NCBI RefSeq assembly: GCF_043099285.1
Contig: NZ_CP170723.1
Coordinates: forward strand, 2,542,001-2,606,000
Length of the DNA: 64,000 bases
Direction of reading: 5' to 3'
From: Oryzobacter telluris
Lineage (GTDB): Bacteria; Actinomycetota; Actinomycetes; Actinomycetales; Dermatophilaceae
This document shows positions 42,201 to 49,593 of the stretch, piece after piece (the first letter of the stretch is position 1; every line of letters begins with the position of its first letter). Position numbers and translations under genes: made by a program. The notes beneath the pieces are model-generated. The model was not told the origin of the DNA and did not search any database. It was given only the letters and a program-made list of their open reading frames with translations.

Positions 42201-44690
42201 CCGGCGTTCGGCGTCGAGGTCCGTGACGCCCTTCCGGCCGGCACGTCGTTCATCTCGGCGACCGACACCGCTCCAGGTCCGAACCAGTTCACCTGCACCC
42301 AGATCGGTGGCGTCGTCACCTGCTCGGGCGCGACCCTCAGCGGGACGGCCGTGACGGCCTCGGGCGCCCCGGCGTCCCGGACCATCACGATCAAGGCGTT
42401 CTCGGGCACCCAGCCCGGCACCGTCATCAACACCGCGTTCGTCGACCCGAACAACACCATCCCCGAGGGCGACGAGACCGACAACCACGACACCGCGTCG
42501 ACCCAGGTCGTCGTCGGGGCCGGGTACATCGACCTCGCGGTCCGCAAGTGCGACCAGGCCATCGTGGCCGGGTGCGCGGGCACCGTCACCACGTACGACA
42601 GCGGCGCCCTCATCACCTACCAGGTGGAGGTCCGCAACGACGGCACCGACCCGGCCTTCCAGGTCGTCGTCCGTGACCCGCTGCCCGCCGGCCTGACCTT
42701 CGTCTCGGCCGCCGACACCGACTCCGGTGACGGGTCCTTCCTCTGCGGCGAGAGTGGTGGGGTCGTCACCTGCACCGGCGGCACCCTCGACGGCACCGCT
42801 GACCTCATCCCGGCGGTCCCGCAGGTGCGGACGATCGAGATCACGGTCCGCGCCCCGCAGGTGCAGTCGCGCTCGTACACCAACCAGGTGTTCATCGACC
42901 CGTTCAACGCCATCGCGGAGTCGAACGAGACGAACAACAGCGCTCGCGACACCCTCACCGTCCAGTCGCCGTACAACCTGACGATCGAGAAGGACGGTCC
43001 GACCAACGCCCAGCAGAACAGCAGCCAGGACTACGTCCTCACGGTGAAGAACGAGGGCAAGGCCGTCGACGACGTCGTCGTCATCGACCCGCTGCCCGTC
43101 GGGCTGATCCCGCTCGGTGTCGAGGCGACGGGCAACTTCGCCTGCAGCCTGACCGAGAACCCGGTCAACGGCATCCGCTGCGTCGGCGACATGGCGGCCG
43201 CCTCGGAGGCCACGATCACCATCCACGTCTTCGTCACCCAGGACGGCGGCACGCTCGACAACGAGGCGTGCGTCGACCCGGACAACGCGGTCGTCGAGTC
43301 CAACGAGGCCGACAACTGCAAGACGAAGACCACCTCGGTGACGACCCTCCGGCCGAACATCTCGCTCCTGAAGTCGGCGAGCACCGGTTCGGTGAGCATC
43401 GGCGCGACGCTGACCTACACGCTCAACGTCACGAACATCGGCGACGGGCCCTCGGCACCGTTCGACGTCACCGATGACCTGCCCACCCAGGTCGGCATCG
43501 TCGGCACCCCGACGGCGACCGACGGGCTGGCGACGTGCACCCACGACGGCTCGGCCTCCGGCGGCGTGGTGACCTGCACCGTGACCGACGGGCTGCTGCC
43601 CGGGCAGTCGACGCAGATCACCATCACGACGTCGGTGAACGCGACCGCCACGACGGCGTTCTCGAACACGGCGAAGGCGAACGGCGGAAGTGCCGTGCCG
43701 ACGAGCACCACCGCCGAGCCGTGCGCCAGCAACCCGTTGGGCTGTGGCGACGAGGAGAGCACGAAGCTGGTCAACAACACCGACACGGTGACGACGGGCG
43801 TGGGTGGCGCCTCCATCGACCTCGCCGTGGGCGACATCACCGACCTGCCCGACCCGGCAGCGGAGTCCGACCAGATCACGTACACGGCGGTCGTCGTCAA
43901 CGGCGGGACCCAGGACGCCAAGGCGGCCGACGGCAACGGTGTCGTCGTCCGGGTCGACCTGCCCACCACCGGCATGACCGTCAACTCGGTGCTCGCCTCG
44001 CAGGGCTTCGTCTGCGTGCTGACCAACGCGAACGCCGTCGCGACCTGCACCGGCGACCTCCTCGCCGGCCAGTCGACGACGGTGACGGCCAAGCTCACCG
44101 TGGGTGTGGCGGCGCCGTCGAAGCTGACGGTGAAGGTCACGGCCGACCCGGCCGACGACATCACCGAGACCGACGAGACCAACAACGCCCAGACGGAGGT
44201 GACCACCGTGACGCACACCCAGTGCACCGGCTGCGTCGACCTCCAGCTGGGCCAGATCCTGGCGACGCCCAACCCGGTGACCAACGGGTCGAACCTCACC
44301 TACCAGTTCACCGTGACCAACATCGGTGACCTGCCGGCGATCCCGGTGGCCCCGGACGCCATCCGGGTGTTCGTCGACCTCGACCGCCTCCCGAACGAGT
44401 CGACGTTCGTCTCGGCCAACGGCACCAACGGGTTCACCTGCGGGATCAACCCCGACTTCGGACCGGTGGCACCGGACAGCCTCGCCAACCCCGAGGTCCT
44501 GTGCACCGGGCCGGTCGGCGGCCTCGCGCCCTCGGCCGGGACGACGATCACCGTCGTCGCCACCGCGAACACGGCCGCGGAGCCCTCGTTCGTCGACTTC
44601 GACGTGGCGGTCGACCCGGAGAACCTCGTCAGCGAGTTCCGGGAGTTCAACAACACCGGTGGCCTGCGCGTCACCACCCTGGCCCCGTGA
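39270..44690 (+). CDS. Giant secreted DUF11/CARDB-like repeat protein
   Basis: A 1806-residue secreted protein. The signal peptide (VGAATAVLLALLGTPFVVAPASA) is followed by about eleven beta-sandwich repeats of 120-170 residues in the DUF11 style (TYSISIVNTGGAKVTNLVLTDQL; DYVLTVNNIGTALANDIVVKDTLPAG; and so on). Most repeats end in an acidic Asn-rich motif of the form DPxNxIxExNExNN, seen about nine times (for example near residues 285, 574, 752, 914, 1059, 1209, 1335, 1626, 1782), which may bind calcium. The last repeats look CARDB-like. There is no LPXTG, membrane anchor or cell-wall motif at the end. GGAGGG six bases before the ATG at 39270 decides the start. It opens a three-gene secreted cluster. 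Confidence 0.9.
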   Translation: MGMSTYTGAHVSKTPRRVRWVGAATAVLLALLGTPFVVAPASADPASPLTVTVTASPSPVASGAEITYSISIVNTGGAKVTNLVLTDQLNGVGTLQSPPATPQYAITSSQGTCTQSGQLVSCNGGTMNGGASWFVTIRGVVTAPSGTTLNNTASITGTKSAQNFTTNGSVQTLVQGGSGSTKPDLTLNKTGPSSVVGGSSFDYVLTVNNIGTALANDIVVKDTLPAGVTLQASPFETTSLFTCSSAGSPITVTCSGGRVNAGQNGSIRLHVVAPATGSLTNTAVVDPDNTIAEGNELNNTSAVVSTSVTTTPASQGLTIVKTDDPSVIAGAGPDPVYPTQTLTYKIRVTNAATTRADDVVVTDGTQGLEAASIVVTQAVVNGSVGTGNGCVVAAAETRCTVKSLNAGGTVTVTVRGTVIAPAGMVLINTATATANIRNTGVRATATERTTVKPQFDLTLTKAGQPDPVCARTWPAGGQVPADPDVCVGGLKYTFVVGNSGIAAATNVLVRDPLPAGVVYDSFANIGGADFSCTLGAGNVLSCTNPSLAPESTESFSIIVVPPPGTGPLTNTVNVDPNNAIFEADETNNDASATVQVSTGIDLTVFKQDDKVGGDGDETDNSPINPPGTLIPNYPAPAAGFDPIATNGTQSYTIYVDNLGTQDATNVRVEDTLPAGTRFLSVTGNAGFTCSHDGSALGGKVTCVGAALNGTATEFYDPPGAPMPGGNQFATIIVKVFATGFVQPVMHNEVRVDPLNAIAEANEANNIAVQDTTVATGGAGVGAFNQLTVAKVQSDPAAGSPVATNGILSYTITAGNDGTDPVSNVVLQDFLPTGSRFISAADTDAGPGTTDAFFCTHDGAATGGVVTCTGGDFSGTVNTIPDTGGVGNIPLTRQVKVTVFAPNTPGTYQNTVKIDPNDVVAEGNEFDNTAQASTQVKTSGDGGLNSFHQLSIDKTASAQVSTSSVITYTLLVTNSGTNPAFGVEVRDALPAGTSFISATDTAPGPNQFTCTQIGGVVTCSGATLSGTAVTASGAPASRTITIKAFSGTQPGTVINTAFVDPNNTIPEGDETDNHDTASTQVVVGAGYIDLAVRKCDQAIVAGCAGTVTTYDSGALITYQVEVRNDGTDPAFQVVVRDPLPAGLTFVSAADTDSGDGSFLCGESGGVVTCTGGTLDGTADLIPAVPQVRTIEITVRAPQVQSRSYTNQVFIDPFNAIAESNETNNSARDTLTVQSPYNLTIEKDGPTNAQQNSSQDYVLTVKNEGKAVDDVVVIDPLPVGLIPLGVEATGNFACSLTENPVNGIRCVGDMAAASEATITIHVFVTQDGGTLDNEACVDPDNAVVESNEADNCKTKTTSVTTLRPNISLLKSASTGSVSIGATLTYTLNVTNIGDGPSAPFDVTDDLPTQVGIVGTPTATDGLATCTHDGSASGGVVTCTVTDGLLPGQSTQITITTSVNATATTAFSNTAKANGGSAVPTSTTAEPCASNPLGCGDEESTKLVNNTDTVTTGVGGASIDLAVGDITDLPDPAAESDQITYTAVVVNGGTQDAKAADGNGVVVRVDLPTTGMTVNSVLASQGFVCVLTNANAVATCTGDLLAGQSTTVTAKLTVGVAAPSKLTVKVTADPADDITETDETNNAQTEVTTVTHTQCTGCVDLQLGQILATPNPVTNGSNLTYQFTVTNIGDLPAIPVAPDAIRVFVDLDRLPNESTFVSANGTNGFTCGINPDFGPVAPDSLANPEVLCTGPVGGLAPSAGTTITVVATANTAAEPSFVDFDVAVDPENLVSEFREFNNTGGLRVTTLAP

Positions 44691-44706
44691 GCGAGAGGCG
44701 ACGACG

Positions 44707-45855
44707 ATGACGAGACGCAGACGAGCCACGAGGCGCCTCCTCCTCGGGGTGGTGACCGCCGCCGCGGTCACCGCCGCGGGGCTGGTGGTCGGCGGTCCCG
44801 CGACCACCGACCACGCGGAGGCCGCGGCCGGCTGCCGCATCTACGTCGCCTCGGGCGACGACGTCGTCAACGGCAAGGAGCTCGACGACAACGCCAAGCG
44901 GTTCCCCGAGCAGCTGCTCGAGGACCACCTCAAGTCCCCCGGCTGGTGCCTGTACAACCAGGGCAAGAACGGCGTGACGACGGCGAGCTACATCAGCAGC
45001 GGGCCGATGTCGTCGGCGTACAACATGCGCCCCGACCTGCACACCCTCACGCTCGGCGAGCAGAACAAGCCTGCCGTGGACCTCATCGACTCGTGCTTCT
45101 CGAAGGTGAAGGACCACGACTTCGCGGGCGCGACCGCCTGTGCCACAGCGGTTCTCGCGAACACCTCACTGTGGTCGGGCATCAAGAGCAACAACACGAC
45201 GATCCTCGCGACCGAGAAGATCATGGCCTCGCAGCGGCCCGGCCTGGTCATCGCCCTCACCGGGTACCCCAACCCGTACCCGCGCGCCGAGGACGTGGTC
45301 GACGAGATCGTCCAGCTGTGCGTCCCGCTCATCGACACCATCCCGACGTGCACGGCGCGGTGGGCCCAGCTGCCGGCGGCGCTGCTCGCCATCGACCAGG
45401 CGTTCACCAAGCTCAACACGACGATCAAGGAGTCGCTGGCCCCCTACCAGGCCGGCCCGAACGGGTGGCGTTACGTCTTCGTCGACGTCAACCCGAAGTT
45501 CGAGGACCACTGCATGACGATGAAGGTGCAGATCAAGACCAAGGTCGAGCACCCCGAGCTGAGCGGTCAGGTCCACCAGCACGACTCCCCCACCGTGAAC
45601 TTCGGGTGCAGCGAGGAGTGGTGGGTCGAGGGGTCGACCGGACGGGCCCTGCCGACCTACCTCATCCCGGCCACACCCGGCGTCCTCATCGACTTCAGCC
45701 AGACGACCGAGGGCATGGGCGTCATGCCCAACGCGGACGGCCACCAGTGCATCGCCGACGCGATCTGGGAGGCCGACACCATCGACCCCGGCACGACGCC
45801 GCTGAAGTGGAAGCTCGGCTACGGCGAGGCGTCGACCACCGACTACTGCCAGTGA
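44707..45855 (+). CDS. Secreted SGNH-hydrolase-like protein with altered catalytic residues
   Basis: A 382-residue secreted protein. After the signal peptide (LLLGVVTAAAVTAAGLVV) block I reads YVASGDDVVNG, where family members have GDSxxxG, so the nucleophile Ser is Asp52. The block with IALTGYPNPYP matches the SGNH core, and the final block reads GVMPNADGHQCIADAI, where active relatives have HPN, so the catalytic His appears to be Met340. Loss of both residues suggests a non-catalytic, perhaps carbohydrate- or lipid-binding protein, unless Asp344 or His346 take part. Many cysteines are present (secreted, disulfide-bonded). It begins 17 bases after the giant repeat protein and is probably cotranscribed. 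Confidence 0.78.
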   Translation: MTRRRRATRRLLLGVVTAAAVTAAGLVVGGPATTDHAEAAAGCRIYVASGDDVVNGKELDDNAKRFPEQLLEDHLKSPGWCLYNQGKNGVTTASYISSGPMSSAYNMRPDLHTLTLGEQNKPAVDLIDSCFSKVKDHDFAGATACATAVLANTSLWSGIKSNNTTILATEKIMASQRPGLVIALTGYPNPYPRAEDVVDEIVQLCVPLIDTIPTCTARWAQLPAALLAIDQAFTKLNTTIKESLAPYQAGPNGWRYVFVDVNPKFEDHCMTMKVQIKTKVEHPELSGQVHQHDSPTVNFGCSEEWWVEGSTGRALPTYLIPATPGVLIDFSQTTEGMGVMPNADGHQCIADAIWEADTIDPGTTPLKWKLGYGEASTTDYCQ

Positions 45856-45886
45856 CGCACGAGCGTCACGGCGACGAGGAGGCAGC

Positions 45887-46285
45887 ATGCGCAAGGTGAT
45901 GGTGGTGCTCGGCGCCGCGGCCGCGCTGGTCGTGGGTGCGGTCCCGGCCGCGGCCGGACCGGCGAGCGGCAGCACGACGCTCCAGGGAACGGCGGTCGGG
46001 GGCCAGGAGGTCGACGTCTCGGTCGTCATCAAGGGCGTCTACCCGGTCGTGGCCTACGAGTTCATCCTGGAGAACCGCTGCTGGTTCAAGGGGAAGTACA
46101 GCGGCCCGGTCGACTCGGTGGAGACCTACCCGCTCCTCGGCCCGTGGTTCGACGCGGCCGGTGGGTCGCAGAGCGTGGAGACGGTGAGCCTCAACGACGT
46201 CCCGAGCGGCGCAGCGTGCCGGGTGAGCGTGACCCGCGGCAGCTCGCCGGTCAAGGGCACGACCACCTCCTACAAGGTCGGCTGA
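45887..46285 (+). CDS. Small secreted protein with one disulfide (132 aa)
   Basis: A 132-residue exported protein of unknown function. The signal peptide VVLGAAAALVVGAVPAAAG is followed by a mature beta-rich domain of about 108 residues with two cysteines (ENRCWFKGKY and SGAACRVSVTRG) that probably bond, and a repeated VETYPLLG / VETVSLND element. It lies 31 bases after the SGNH-like gene on the same strand, so it is the third member of the secreted cluster. Confidence 0.8.
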   Translation: MRKVMVVLGAAAALVVGAVPAAAGPASGSTTLQGTAVGGQEVDVSVVIKGVYPVVAYEFILENRCWFKGKYSGPVDSVETYPLLGPWFDAAGGSQSVETVSLNDVPSGAACRVSVTRGSSPVKGTTTSYKVG

Positions 46286-46299
46286 CCGGTTGCCGGTGC

Positions 46300-46328
46300 C
46301 GACCCGCCGGGACAGCGGCGGCGGGTCG
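46300..46328 (+). terminator. Hairpin ending the secreted-protein cluster
   Basis: CGACCCGCCG pairs exactly with CGGCGGGTCG around a 9-base loop, 14 bases after the stop at 46285 and before the next gene. No U tract. Confidence 0.5.
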
Positions 46329-46348
46329 ACATCGGCGATGATGGCGTC

Positions 46349-46978
46349 ATGACCACGGACCGTGACGACCTCGTCGACCAGCTCATCGACGCCGGGCGCC
46401 AGCTCGTCGAGCGCGGGCTGGTCCAGGCCAGCGGCGGCAACCTGTCGGCGCGGCTGCCGGGCACCGACCGCTTCCTCGTGACCGCGTCCGGGACCTGGCT
46501 GGACCGCCTCGAGCCGGGCGACCTCTCCGAGGTCACCCTCGACGGCGACCACGTGGCCGGCGACCAGCGGCCCTCGGTGGAGTGGAAGCTGCACCAGCGC
46601 ACCTACCTCGTGCGCCCCGACGTCGCGTCGGTGGTGCACCTGCACCCACAGCACGTGCTGCTCGTCGACATGCTCGGCGCCCCGATCCGGTTCACCACCC
46701 TGGACCACCAGTTCTACGTGGGCTCGGTGGGGCGCGTCCCGTTCCACCCGTCGGGGTCGGAGGAGATCGCCGACGCGGCGGCCGAGGCGGCGCGGGGCCA
46801 CAACGCGGTCGTCCTCGCGCACCACGGCTGCTCGGCGCTCGGCGACACCGTGTCGATGGCGCTGCGCCGCGCCCTCAACCTCGAGGAGGCGGCGATGATG
46901 ACCTACCGGCTGCTCGTGGTGGGCGACACGACCTCGGACTTCCCGCGGGAGTGGCGCGGCCGCATCATCGAGGTCTGA
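46349..46978 (+). CDS. Class II aldolase/adducin family protein (MtnB- or fuculose aldolase-like)
   Basis: A 209-residue zinc enzyme of the class II aldolase family. Visible motifs are QASGGNLSARLPG (phosphate binding), SGTWLDRL, the zinc site VVHLHPQH, and VVLAHHGCSALGD. The family includes methylthioribulose-1-phosphate dehydratase (MtnB) and fuculose-phosphate-type aldolases. mtnA, which makes the substrate of both, lies 1.5 kb away on the other strand, so a role in methylthioribose or 5-deoxyribose phosphate disposal is a good inference. The exact reaction is not decided by sequence. A weak GATGAT -10-like box lies six bases before the ATG. Confidence 0.88.
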   Translation: MTTDRDDLVDQLIDAGRQLVERGLVQASGGNLSARLPGTDRFLVTASGTWLDRLEPGDLSEVTLDGDHVAGDQRPSVEWKLHQRTYLVRPDVASVVHLHPQHVLLVDMLGAPIRFTTLDHQFYVGSVGRVPFHPSGSEEIADAAAEAARGHNAVVLAHHGCSALGDTVSMALRRALNLEEAAMMTYRLLVVGDTTSDFPREWRGRIIEV

Positions 46979-46997
46979 CCCCGCTCGGGTCGCCGGC

Positions 46998-47771
46998 TCA
47001 GCGGGTGAGCGCGAGGGAGGTCAGCGCGACGAGCCACGACACGAACGACCCGACGAGGAAGTACTCGGTGACGTGGTCGATGCCGACGCCGTCGACGCCG
47101 CTGCCGTCCTTGCGGGTGGCCTGCAGCTCGGGGAAGCGGATGAGGCCCTTCGCGGCGATGACGAGGCCCGCCGCGGTGAGCTGGCCGGTGAGCCCGAGCC
47201 CGAGGATGAGGACGCGCTCCATCGGGCCGAGCAGGCGACCCCCGCGCAGCTGGTCGGAGGGCTGCGGGTCGTCGGCCGTGGCGAGGTCGTCGGGGATGAC
47301 GGGGCGCATCGCGCCGACCGCCACGAGGACCAGCCGCACGAGGACGTTCGCCGTGGAGAGGTTGACCAGGACCAACCCGAGGACGAGCAGGACCCGCCCG
47401 GCCGAGTGCTGGTCGCCGACGAGGGGGAGGTCGGCCCAGGCCAGCCAGCGGCCGAACACCCCGCCGAGGGGCGAGGCCCACCCGGACAGGCCCAGCAGCC
47501 ACGCGATGCCCGCCCCCAGCGCCACGAGGGCGCCCACGTGCCCGGTGCCGGTGTCGACGGCCTGGCGGGACAGCCGCTGCCACAGGACCAGCGGGAGCAG
47601 GGACGCCGCGAGGACGACGAGGTCGACGGGCGTGGTGAGGCCGCCGAGCAGGGCGAGGGCCACCACCGTGGCCGCACCCGCGGGGACCGACCAGCGGGTG
47701 GAGCCGCCCGACGCGGCGCGCACGAGGTCGGCGAGGCCGAGACCGACGAGCCAGACCGCCAGCCAGCTCAC
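46998..47771 (-). CDS. DUF3307-like multi-pass membrane protein, SatD partner
   Basis: A 257-residue integral membrane protein with about six to seven helices (VSWLAVWLVGLGLADLV; TVVALALLGGLTTPVDLVVLAASLLPLVLW; GRVLLVLGLVLVNLSTANVLVRLVLVAVG; and others). The final part, AAKGLIRFPELQ ... DHVTEYFLVGSFVSWLVALTSLAL, matches the R-F ... EYFLVG.xxS pattern of DUF3307-type proteins that are commonly paired with SatD. The GTG overlaps the satD stop (GTGA), so expression is coupled. Function unknown. Confidence 0.82.
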   Translation of the reverse strand: MSWLAVWLVGLGLADLVRAASGGSTRWSVPAGAATVVALALLGGLTTPVDLVVLAASLLPLVLWQRLSRQAVDTGTGHVGALVALGAGIAWLLGLSGWASPLGGVFGRWLAWADLPLVGDQHSAGRVLLVLGLVLVNLSTANVLVRLVLVAVGAMRPVIPDDLATADDPQPSDQLRGGRLLGPMERVLILGLGLTGQLTAAGLVIAAKGLIRFPELQATRKDGSGVDGVGIDHVTEYFLVGSFVSWLVALTSLALTR

Positions 47772-48418
47772 GGCAGCGCCCGGAGCAGCTCGTGGGCGGC
47801 GAGGACGGCCCCGATGCCGTCGGCGCGCACCCGCTGCGAGACCGCCGAGGCGCTGATGCCCTCGAGGGTCGCGAGCTCGCTCTGGGTCGTGTGGGGGTTC
47901 ATGAGTCCTCTCAGCAGTCGCAGCGACCGTTCCGACAACGAGCCAACCAGATGGTCCCGACAGACCAAGGCGGCGTTGACGGCGTCGAGCGACGGGTCGT
48001 CGGCGGCGGCGCGGACGGCGGTGCGGACCGTGCGCGTGGGCGAGCGGCCGGCGGTGTCCTCGGCCGCCTCAATCGCCTCCCGGGCCGACCACCAGCCCGG
48101 CCCGTCCTCGATGCCCCGGGCCGCGTCGAGCATCGTCACCGCCCCCCGGCCGATGCCGAAGCGCGTGTCGATCCTGGGGAGCAGCTCGAGGCGCACCCGG
48201 AGGGCGGCGTCGAGCGCGGCGCCGAGCGTGCCGTAGGAGCCCTGGAACTCGTCACCCACCGTGACGCGGAGCTCGCCCAGGGCCGGCACCACCGCGTTGA
48301 CCCCGACGAGGGCCTTCTCGACGGCGCGGTGCAGCGCCCGGCGGTTGGCCGCCCCGCGAGAGTCGACGACGTCGCCGATGAGGACGACCCGTGAAGTCTG
48401 GTCCTTCATTCGTGCCAT
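47768..48418 (-). CDS. SatD family protein with C-terminal helix-turn-helix
   Basis: A 216-residue SatD family protein. The start VVLIGDVVDSRGAANRRALHRAVEKAL and VTVGDEFQGSYGTLGAALDAALRVRLEL are the family signature, resembling a nucleotide-cyclase-like fold. The end LATLEGISASAVSQRVRADGIGAVLAAHELL is a helix-turn-helix. The family takes its name from the acid-tolerance satCDE locus of Streptococcus mutans; the biochemical role is unsettled. The DNA-binding end and the repeated TGAAGG sequences around its promoter suggest autoregulation. Start at 48418 is supported by TATGAT six bases upstream. The in-frame Met at codon 4 is an alternative. Confidence 0.87.
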   Translation of the reverse strand: MARMKDQTSRVVLIGDVVDSRGAANRRALHRAVEKALVGVNAVVPALGELRVTVGDEFQGSYGTLGAALDAALRVRLELLPRIDTRFGIGRGAVTMLDAARGIEDGPGWWSAREAIEAAEDTAGRSPTRTVRTAVRAAADDPSLDAVNAALVCRDHLVGSLSERSLRLLRGLMNPHTTQSELATLEGISASAVSQRVRADGIGAVLAAHELLRALP

Positions 48419-48452
48419 CTGAAGATCATACCTTCATTCGGCACCGATGAAG
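48403..48452. promoter_or_regulatory. Repeat cluster at the satD promoter, candidate operator
   Basis: CCTTCATTCG occurs twice exactly (48403-48412 and 48431-48440), bracketing the -10 and start. CTTCAT (48432-48437) also forms an inverted repeat with ATGAAG (48447-48452). This layout suits binding of the SatD helix-turn-helix or another repressor. Confidence 0.5.
48425..48430 (-). promoter_or_regulatory. -10 element (TATGAT), leaderless promoter of satD
   Basis: TATGAT, a near-consensus -10, ends 6 bases before the ATG at 48418 on the minus strand. Confidence 0.6.
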
Positions 48453-48460
48453 CAAGAGGC

Positions 48461-49504
48461 TTATCTCCCCAACGACGTCAGGTCGGTACCGCGCCGCGGC
48501 TCGGCCACCCCGCGCTCGGTCGCCACGGCGTCGACGAGCCGGGCCGGCGTGACGTCGAAGGCCGGGTTGAACCCGGAGCTGTCCACCGGCGCCAGGCGGG
48601 TCCCGTTGAGCACGGTCACCTCGTCGCCCGACCGCTCCTCGATCTCGATGCCGGAGCCGTCGGCCATCGACAGGTCCACGGTGGACCACGGTGCGGCGAC
48701 CATGAACGGGATGCCGGCGTCGGCGCACGCGAGCGCGACCCCGAGCGTGCCGATCTTGTTGGCCGCGTCGCCGTTGGCGGCGATGCGGTCGGCACCGACC
48801 ACGGCGAAGTCGACGAGGCCGCGCAGGATCGTGGAGGCCGCGGCGCCGTCGGCCTGCACGACGTGCGGGATCCCGTCGGACGCCAGCTCTAACGCCGTCA
48901 GCCGCGAGCCCTGGAGCAGCGGCCGGGTCTCGTCGGCGTACACCAGCTCGATCCGGTCCCGGGCGTGCAGCTCGCGGATGACCCCGAGCGCGGTGCCCCA
49001 CGCGGACGTCGCCAGGGACCCGGTGTTGCAGTGGGTGAGGACGCGCAGCCGGGGACGGTCGAGGCGCTCGAGCAGCCAGTCGGCACCCAGGCGGGACAGC
49101 TCGCGGTTGGCGGCCTCGTCGTCCCGGGCCACCTCGCGCGCGGCGGCGAGGACGGCGTCGCGTCCCTGCTCCATCAGGGGACGCACCTGGTCGACCCCCC
49201 ACGCGAGGTTCACCGCGGTGGGGCGGGCGTGGCGGACGCGGTCGACGGCCTGCTGGACCTGAGCCTCGTCCCAGCCGGACCGCGCACCCTCGTCCATCGC
49301 GACGACGACGCCCATGGCCCCCGCGACGCCCAGTGCCGGCGCACCGCGGACCGCCAGCTCGGCGATCGCGGTGACGAGGTCGTCGGTGCTGCGGATGTCC
49401 CGGAAGGTGGTCCGGCCCGGGAGCAGCGTCTGGTCGAGGAGCCGGCAGGCACCGCGGCCGTCGTCCCCGGCGGCGTCGTCCCACTCGATGGCGATGAGCG
49501 TCAT
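48461..49504 (-). CDS. mtnA: S-methyl-5-thioribose-1-phosphate isomerase MtnA
   Basis: MtnA converts 5-methylthioribose 1-phosphate to methylthioribulose 1-phosphate in salvage of the methylthioadenosine made by polyamine and ethylene-type reactions. The 347-residue protein has the catalytic Cys in LTHCNTGSLATSAWGTALG, RGAPALGVAGAMG near the start, DETRPLLQGSRLTALEL, and the catalytic Asp in VGADRIAANGDAANKIGT. Length is normal for the family, which is related to eIF2B subunits. A TAGGCT -10 six bases before the ATG suggests leaderless mRNA. Other mtn genes except the class II aldolase candidate at 46349 are not in the window. Confidence 0.96.
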   Translation of the reverse strand: MTLIAIEWDDAAGDDGRGACRLLDQTLLPGRTTFRDIRSTDDLVTAIAELAVRGAPALGVAGAMGVVVAMDEGARSGWDEAQVQQAVDRVRHARPTAVNLAWGVDQVRPLMEQGRDAVLAAAREVARDDEAANRELSRLGADWLLERLDRPRLRVLTHCNTGSLATSAWGTALGVIRELHARDRIELVYADETRPLLQGSRLTALELASDGIPHVVQADGAAASTILRGLVDFAVVGADRIAANGDAANKIGTLGVALACADAGIPFMVAAPWSTVDLSMADGSGIEIEERSGDEVTVLNGTRLAPVDSSGFNPAFDVTPARLVDAVATERGVAEPRRGTDLTSLGR

Positions 49505-49510
49505 GGCGCC

Positions 49511-49516
49511 AGCCTA
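49511..49516 (-). promoter_or_regulatory. -10 element (TAGGCT), leaderless promoter of mtnA
   Basis: TAGGCT on the minus strand ends 6 bases before the ATG at 49504. Confidence 0.5.
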
Positions 49517-49579
49517 GGCCTCGGGTGCCGCCGCCCGAAGCCGGCCGGTCCGCAGGCCCCGCTCACCGGCAGGGCCCAC

Positions 49580-49585
49580 TACGGT
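49580..49585 (+). promoter_or_regulatory. -10 element (TACGGT) of the secreted S51-type gene
   Basis: TACGGT ends 8 bases before the ATG at 49594, implying a leader of one or two bases at most. Confidence 0.45.
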
Positions 49586-49593
49586 CAGTCGAC

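Noticed and set aside
39558..44840. A 1760-residue minus-strand open frame antisense to the giant secreted protein
   Set aside because: Its composition (Arg, Gly, Asp, Val runs) is that of a shadow frame. The plus strand has a signal peptide, repeats and a ribosome binding site.
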